Assembly: GCA_026874595.1 (NCBI GenBank)
Contig: CM049308.1
Span: forward strand, 22,667,867 to 22,731,866
Source: Sipunculus nudus
Lineage: Eukaryota > Annelida > Sipuncula > Golfingiida > Sipunculidae
Length of the DNA: 64,000 bases
Reading direction: 5' to 3'
The position numbers and the translations under genes are program-made. Shown here in pieces: positions 61,901 to 64,000 of this stretch (the first letter of the stretch is position 1; each line of letters starts with the position of its first letter). The notes under the pieces were generated by a model. That model worked only from the letters and a program-made list of their open reading frames with translations. It did not search any database and had not been told where the DNA came from.

Positions 61901-63208
61901 GGCAAATCATGGAAAAGATAATACGTTTTATTATAGGTGCCTATAAGTCAGTTAAAGCAATTATCAGCCAAAATGTTCATCGAAGAATGAGGTGTGAAAT
62001 TCCATCCATGCCTTGTATTGTGCCATATCTATTACAAATTTCAGATTATATTGTTATTGTGTCTTATGCATATCTTGTATAAAAGGCTGAATATGTGGTA
62101 GACCTATTTTTCATCTGACGTAATCAGTATATAACTGATTTCCTATATTTTGGTATTACAGAGAGAGCAGACAAGATGGCACGCCTTGAGAAAAAGGAAA
62201 AAGAGATTCAGGAGCGCATGGCAAGTCTTGCTTATTTATAAACTTTTGTAGTTTGGGCTAATGGCCTGTGGAAGATGAAGATGAACTGATGACCTTGAGT
62301 TAAACTTCTGGATTTAAATACATTTTTCTGGTAACAATCCAGAAATCTGAAATTGTCATTATGAGAGAGTAAATCAGAGGTTTTGAAAATGACTTGTGTT
62401 TAAATTTCTTTAAATAAAGAGACATACTGATAAGGGCTGTAATGTTACATTAACTGTCAATATGAAATATGTCACAATACTTTACCACAAAATGATAAAT
62501 GATGCAACACATGGAGGTTATGCTACATGTAAATTTTATGTTGATGTTCAGCCTGTTTGATTGCCAGATAACCAAACTTCTTCACATAAAATGTATATTA
62601 AAATTATAGATATAATTTAATCTCTAACAATCAGCCAATCAGACACAGCTGTACTTATCTGTAACTGATACATTGCACTTTTCATGCCTTCTGTGGTACT
62701 TTGAAACTATTTAAATAAATGTTGGACCTGACCAAATATTGTCAGTGTATCAATAAAAGGACACATGACGATACTGAGGATATATCTCTCTGTATCATGA
62801 TGTATCTGTGCACTGGTGTATTGTTACCGTCCTTGTTCAGAATTTTGGAGAAGACGCAGAAGATAATATGGTACTTGACAGCCTGGAGAGTATGTCAGAA
62901 AGACACCTATACTGTCACATGTACAGATGACATATCATTGATATTAATTAAAACTACATCCATGCACCTTTTCACAATGTAATGCATTCTCTGTTGCAAT
63001 AGGATCGTGAAGACGAACTTCGCTCCATGGCCATTGAGATGAGAAGAAGAGAACGAGAAAAGAGACATCGTGACAGAGAGGACTATTACAATGAACCTCT
63101 GCCTGAGGAACCGAGATCGGTTAAGAGTGAAGAAAGGGTGAGCAGGCAAAAGGTTAAAAGGTCAAGATCAAGGTCACATTCACATTCACCAAGAAGAAGA
63201 CACCATAG
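37888..63208 (+). CDS. CLASRP: CLASRP, CLK4-associating SR-like splicing protein (18 coding exons, 3' end off window)
   Basis: The gene encodes the metazoan CLASRP/SFRS16 protein, an RS-domain nuclear protein related to the SWAP family. It binds CLK kinases and influences alternative splicing. Splicing 18 exons at consensus sites gives 659 codons in one frame, against about 674 aa in human. In order: residues 1-37, a WHEARRQEKKIRGMMVDF basic start; 38-131, the DRY_EERY-type domain with MMPWQGDSNNMIDRFDVRAH and SNYERYRVLVQND; 132-170, a QIYLDEKYGAIED charged helix; 171-180, the AIGFTYEDS block; 180-212, acidic; 210-268, VDVDELTEEQVKKFN; 290-307, PPSYAARSSPTYEP; about 330, ITSFGG; 380-533, the RS domain; 552-620, a basic helical tail (EDELRSMAIEMRRRERE). 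All these blocks match human in order. The start ATG at 37888 adds MSGKI before the usual W. The frame ends in phase 2 at 63208, so a last exon follows outside. Confidence 0.95.
38322..38419 (+). CDS. CLASRP: CLASRP coding exon 2
   Basis: Reads KLDPTQFLQLHGRPIKIHL, then DPQIANAAEGPQS and a split ATG. Human has KKDPAQFLQVHGRACKVHLD here. Acceptor TTTGTAG, donor CAT|GTATGT, phase 2. Confidence 0.93.
38927..39025 (+). CDS. CLASRP: CLASRP coding exon 3
   Basis: Reads MPWQGDSNNMIDRFDVRAHL, then DFIPEYKPGTPV. This is the most conserved block of the family (the 'DRY' half of DRY_EERY). Acceptor CATTTTAG, donor GGA|GTGAGT, phase 2. Confidence 0.95.
40139..40221 (+). CDS. CLASRP: CLASRP coding exon 4
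   Basis: Reads LSATEADEERRSNYERYR, VLVQNDMTG ('EERY' half). Acceptor CTGCTTAG, donor GAG|GTTTGT, phase 1. The frame stays open past the donor for about 37 codons to a TGA at 40332, which would give a truncated product if the intron were kept. Confidence 0.93.
40285..40640 (+). repeat. Four degenerate tandem units in CLASRP intron 4
   Basis: A phrase like 'ggcaagaaattgagaaattgcctt' recurs at about 40285, 40366, 40478 and 40606 with diverged spacers (81-128 bp apart) that share 'gatcatt' and 'gggttctc…tgtcctc' pieces. The first unit overlaps the open frame that continues from exon 4. Confidence 0.65.
41583..41682 (+). CDS. CLASRP: CLASRP coding exon 5
   Basis: Reads SETLCLRQIYLDEKYGAIED, then KQKEKEQEMEKK. 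Human has EEQCLYQIYIDELYGG here. Acceptor GATTTTTCAG, donor AA|GTATGT, phase 2. Confidence 0.92.
42202..42338 (+). CDS. CLASRP: CLASRP coding exon 6
   Basis: Reads IAAKKAAIGFTYEDSTPAEE, then an acidic EEKDSEEESDLSDEEIDL. Human has KKASIGYTYEDS at the same place. Acceptor TTGTTTAAG, donor TGG|GTAGGT. A second GT four bases on (AG|GTGAGA) would shift the frame, so the first is used. Confidence 0.9.
42927..43023 (+). CDS. CLASRP: CLASRP coding exon 7
   Basis: Reads MVVDVDELTEEQVKKFNLCA, then TLYGMEMGDYV. Human has VDVDELNQEQVADLNKQATTYGMADGDFV. Acceptor TTTCCTGCAG, donor CA|GTAAGT, phase 2. Confidence 0.93.
43532..43610 (+). CDS. CLASRP: CLASRP coding exon 8
   Basis: Reads SLRNDKEEQEQIRLARLLEE, then EKAQFA. 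A charged helix matching human LRKDKEEAEAIKHAKALEEEKA. Acceptor GATTTTTCAG, donor GCA|GTATGT, phase 0. Confidence 0.92.
44921..44994 (+). CDS. CLASRP: CLASRP coding exon 9
   Basis: Reads GRKSRRERRAYKEKKLRERH, then LSPP. Human has GRRSRRQRREFREKRL…ISPP. Likely part of a nuclear localisation segment. Acceptor TTGTTGTAG, donor AG|GTTTGG, phase 2. Confidence 0.92.
45578..45622 (+). CDS. CLASRP: CLASRP coding exon 10 (45 nt)
   Basis: Reads (S)YAARSSPTYEPMSK, matching human SYARRDSPTYDPYK. Acceptor TTTTGAACAG, donor AA|GTGAGT, phase 2. Confidence 0.9.
47096..47125 (+). CDS. CLASRP: CLASRP coding exon 11 (30-nt microexon)
   Basis: Reads (N)FGSGGRKSR with the last codon split. Acceptor TTTCTAACAG, donor AG|GTAAGA. 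Both flanking introns have the same phase and the length is a multiple of three, so skipping it would keep the frame. It is therefore a candidate cassette microexon. Confidence 0.85.
47602..47784 (+). CDS. CLASRP: CLASRP coding exon 12
   Basis: Reads SSSRSRSRSPETGGIQLITS, FGGDSSGEEGKVQVIHGP, SLPQHMLPRSLQDS. Human has the ITSFGGSDEE block here. Acceptor TTCCTTCAAG. The donor CCG|GTCGGT is weaker than the others but is the one that keeps the frame into exon 13. Length 183 nt, phase 2 both sides. Confidence 0.85.
49204..49527 (+). CDS. CLASRP: CLASRP coding exon 13 (main RS domain)
   Basis: 324 nt encoding RS/SR-rich sequence: SRSKHSQDRSRRN, SSSSRSRSRSRSHRRQ, SRRFTGGRNRRSYSRSRS, and further RS repeats. 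RS domains mediate speckle localisation and contacts with SR proteins and are phosphorylated by CLK and SRPK kinases. A different frame gives a 127-aa glutamine/glycine-rich ORF here, which is a shadow. Acceptor GTTTTCAG, donor AG|GTAAGT. Confidence 0.93.
49656..51122 (+). mobile_element. Helitron-like element, copy 2, in CLASRP intron 13
   Basis: The 5' hairpin is GTATCCGCCAAAAC-GAA-GTTTTGCGGATAC (49656-49685). The 3' subterminal repeat is TTTTGGCGGATAC (51078-51090), then the GTAGTC/GACTAC hairpin (51093-51111), then CTAG (51119-51122). The body has about four tandem units of 278-280 bp ('catatctcgggaacc' type starts at 49891, 50171, 50451, 50729), each with two half-units and GGTGGCGCCACCTGCA. 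Same organisation and orientation as the copy at 9964. Non-autonomous. Confidence 0.9.
51290..51430 (+). CDS. CLASRP: CLASRP coding exon 14
   Basis: Reads SRSRSHSKTPPPRPVLPAP, TLIRYRQSSSSSSSSSDND, TADSRKNV. End of the RS domain with a proline-rich and a polyserine part. Acceptor GTTTATTATAG, donor AA|GTAAGT. Confidence 0.9.
52059..52110 (+). CDS. CLASRP: CLASRP coding exon 15
   Basis: Reads (K)TEAAKNLGNSTNKSGTK. Human has a similar lysine/threonine/alanine linker (KKTEPAAGKETGAAKPK). Acceptor ATTTGCAG, donor AAA|GTCAGT, phase 0. Confidence 0.82.
52552..57316 (+). mobile_element. Helitron-like family 2 complex, interrupted by family 3
   Basis: The 5' end is a hairpin, TTAGCTCAGCTGACT paired with AGTCATCTGAGCTAA (52553-52585). 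The 3' end has the subterminal arm CAGCTGAGC (57285-57293), the perfect palindrome TGACCCATGGGTCA (57298-57311) and CTTGT. The body consists of units of about 330 bp with 'ggcacaaatcgtaac', 'tctccttggaaac', 'attaggtctctgttaccca' and 'ctggtggcgccacctgtat'. Unit starts are seen at 52638, 52917, 53249, 56667 and 57008. A second 3'-like end (CAGCTAAGCG then gaccaatgggtc) is at 56398-56430, so at least two copies are merged. Confidence 0.8.
53517..55905 (+). mobile_element. Helitron-like family 3, plus-strand copy
   Basis: Starts TTTAGCGAACCTGTGAGCTT, 'atgcgatggtgtggcgtcgtccg', directly after a family-2 'cctgtatttt', suggesting insertion into family 2 at a T-T site. It contains several diverged units with 'tttatgccaatgttggtcacatgagtcatat' and 'ggtggcgccac.tgcat'. 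The same element is present in reverse at 26790-28041. The right boundary is approximate. Confidence 0.72.
59370..59700 (+). repeat. Possible tRNA-derived SINE in intron 15
   Basis: Sequence near 59410-59465 ('ggtctagggatagaacacagc', 'gtgtgttccaatcttggtag') loosely resembles a tRNA promoter with a B box (GTTCCAATC). It is followed by a GC-rich body of about 230 bp. No poly(A) or target duplication was found. Tentative. Confidence 0.28.
61546..61606 (+). CDS. CLASRP: CLASRP coding exon 16
   Basis: Reads GGISAAEKLKRRMQLALNKQ. Human has PQEKLKLRMQKALNRQ, a clear match. Acceptor GTATTTTCAG, donor C|GTAAGT, phase 1. Confidence 0.93.
62162..62220 (+). CDS. CLASRP: CLASRP coding exon 17 (followed by a GC-AG intron)
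   Basis: Reads (Q)RADKMARLEKKEKEIQERM. Human has FKADKKAAQEKMIQQEHERQ. The donor is ATG|GCAAGT, a GC donor with otherwise perfect consensus. No GT nearby keeps the frame, and exon 18 joins exactly in phase 0. Confidence 0.92.
63003..63208 (+). CDS. CLASRP: CLASRP coding exon 18 (last in window)
   Basis: Reads DREDELRSMAIEMRRRERE, KRHRDREDYYNEPLPEEP, KRSRSRSHSHSPRRRHHR. Human has REDELRAMARKIRMKERERREKERE and ends in an RS tail. Acceptor TTGCAATAG, donor AG|GTGAGT at 63209, phase 2. The stop codon lies in a further exon beyond the window. Confidence 0.94.
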
Positions 63209-63463
63209 GTGAGTGACGTCACAGTATTAATATGGCAAATGATTTGAATGTGTGTCACTGACATACAAAGCACATGAATTGTTTAAATCCAAAATTCCGG
63301 AGTTGGACTCTACTTTTGAAATTTTGCTGGGTGTTTTAAATCTTTAAGCAAAAAAGGAAATAACTCTAGTTAACCTGCTAGGTTGATTTATATTTCAAAT
63401 TGTTAAATAATTTCCTTTAAAACAAAAATTAAAAAAGCATATATATTGCCTGCTTTTGAAAGA

Positions 63464-64000
63464 TTTTTAGCTCAGCTGACAGATAGACATCTGAGCTATA
63501 GCAATCATTTTTTGTCCCTTGTCCGTTTGTATGTCTGTCCGTCCGTCAGTCTTTCTGTTAACCAGGCACAAATTGTAACCGCTGGACCTGGAATCATCTT
63601 ATTTGACATGCAGGGAGGTCTATGAAAAATCTCCATGGAAACCTGAAATAAGGTCTCTGTTACCCATATCCTCCGAGCTATGGGGCTCAGAAGTATCCCC
63701 AAGAATAATAAAAAATTAATACAAAAGCTCCAGTATCTTAAGAACTAATGCATTGACCACCATAATTCTTTGGATGCATGTTCATCATGGGCTGTTTCAT
63801 CAATTCCTGCAAACTGGTGGCGCCACCTGAATTTTTTTCGCTTTTTAATGCATTTTCTCTATTTTTGAGACCTTCAGATATGCAGTTGACTGTTTACAGG
63901 GTACAAATTGTAACCATTCAACCTTGAATCTTCTTATTGAACATCCAAGGAGGTCCATGAAAAATCTCCTTGGAAACCTGAAATAAGGTCTCCGTTACCC
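63464..64000 (+). mobile_element. Helitron-like family 2, second copy (cut by window end)
   Basis: The 5' end TTTTTAGCTCAGCTGAC pairs with 'gacatctgagctata' (63466-63500). Then come 'gtccgtccgtcag', 'aggcacaaattgtaacc', 'tctccatggaaacc', 'aaggtctctgttaccca', 'ctggtggcgccacctga', and a second unit starting 63903. It lies in the CLASRP intron after exon 18. The 3' end is outside. Confidence 0.85.

Noticed and set aside
1-64000. rRNA, tRNA, snRNA or CRISPR features
   Set aside because: No characteristic motifs were recognised on either strand by eye; a covariance-model search was not possible here.

Overview
The window is animal nuclear DNA: AT-rich, with spliced genes, long introns, many (TA)n and homopolymer runs, and a large load of non-autonomous transposons. 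The Helitron-like ends (GCTCAGCTGA-type hairpins, a CAGCTGAGC subterminal repeat followed by a palindrome and CTTGT) resemble repeats I know from bivalve genomes. The organism is therefore most likely a marine bivalve or another mollusc; this is inference, not proof.

Left edge (1-1.7 kb, minus strand): the 5' end of a CoREST/RCOR gene. Two coding exons are readable. They encode an RRSRGPSPNG N-terminus and the start of the ELM2 domain (GMRVGADYQAVVPEY). The remaining exons (rest of ELM2, SANT domains) lie beyond the left edge.

Middle (2-30 kb): a gene-poor region built from microsatellites and mobile-element copies. These are a 1.2 kb Helitron-like element with internal 280-bp tandem units, a tandem pair of 410-bp elements bounded by TTAA, three copies of a hAT-type MITE with 8-bp target duplications, two solo LTRs of one family (one nested in a (TA)n inside a hAT MITE), and an inverted copy of a second Helitron-like family.

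30-37 kb: an unrecognised, acidic, single-coding-exon protein on the minus strand (346 aa, with an intron in its 5' UTR), a candidate plus-strand exon next to it, a TCGCA-rich repeat carrying a short MADF-like peptide, and a mariner-type MITE with about 30-bp inverted ends beside a perfect 13-bp hairpin.

Right half (37.9-63.2 kb, plus strand): CLASRP (CLK4-associating SR-like protein, SFRS16), read here as 18 coding exons giving 659 codons and ending in an open splice phase. The human protein is about 674 aa, so only a short 3' part is missing. It has the DRY_EERY-type N-terminus, an acidic segment, a long RS domain and a basic coiled C-terminal tail. One intron is GC-AG. The introns host two or three further families of Helitron-like elements, one over 4 kb long and apparently interrupted by another.

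RCOR (chromatin repression with LSD1/HDAC) and CLASRP (splicing control) are both housekeeping-type nuclear genes. Nothing in the sequence shows that they work together. No rRNA, tRNA, CRISPR array or bacterial-type operon was seen.
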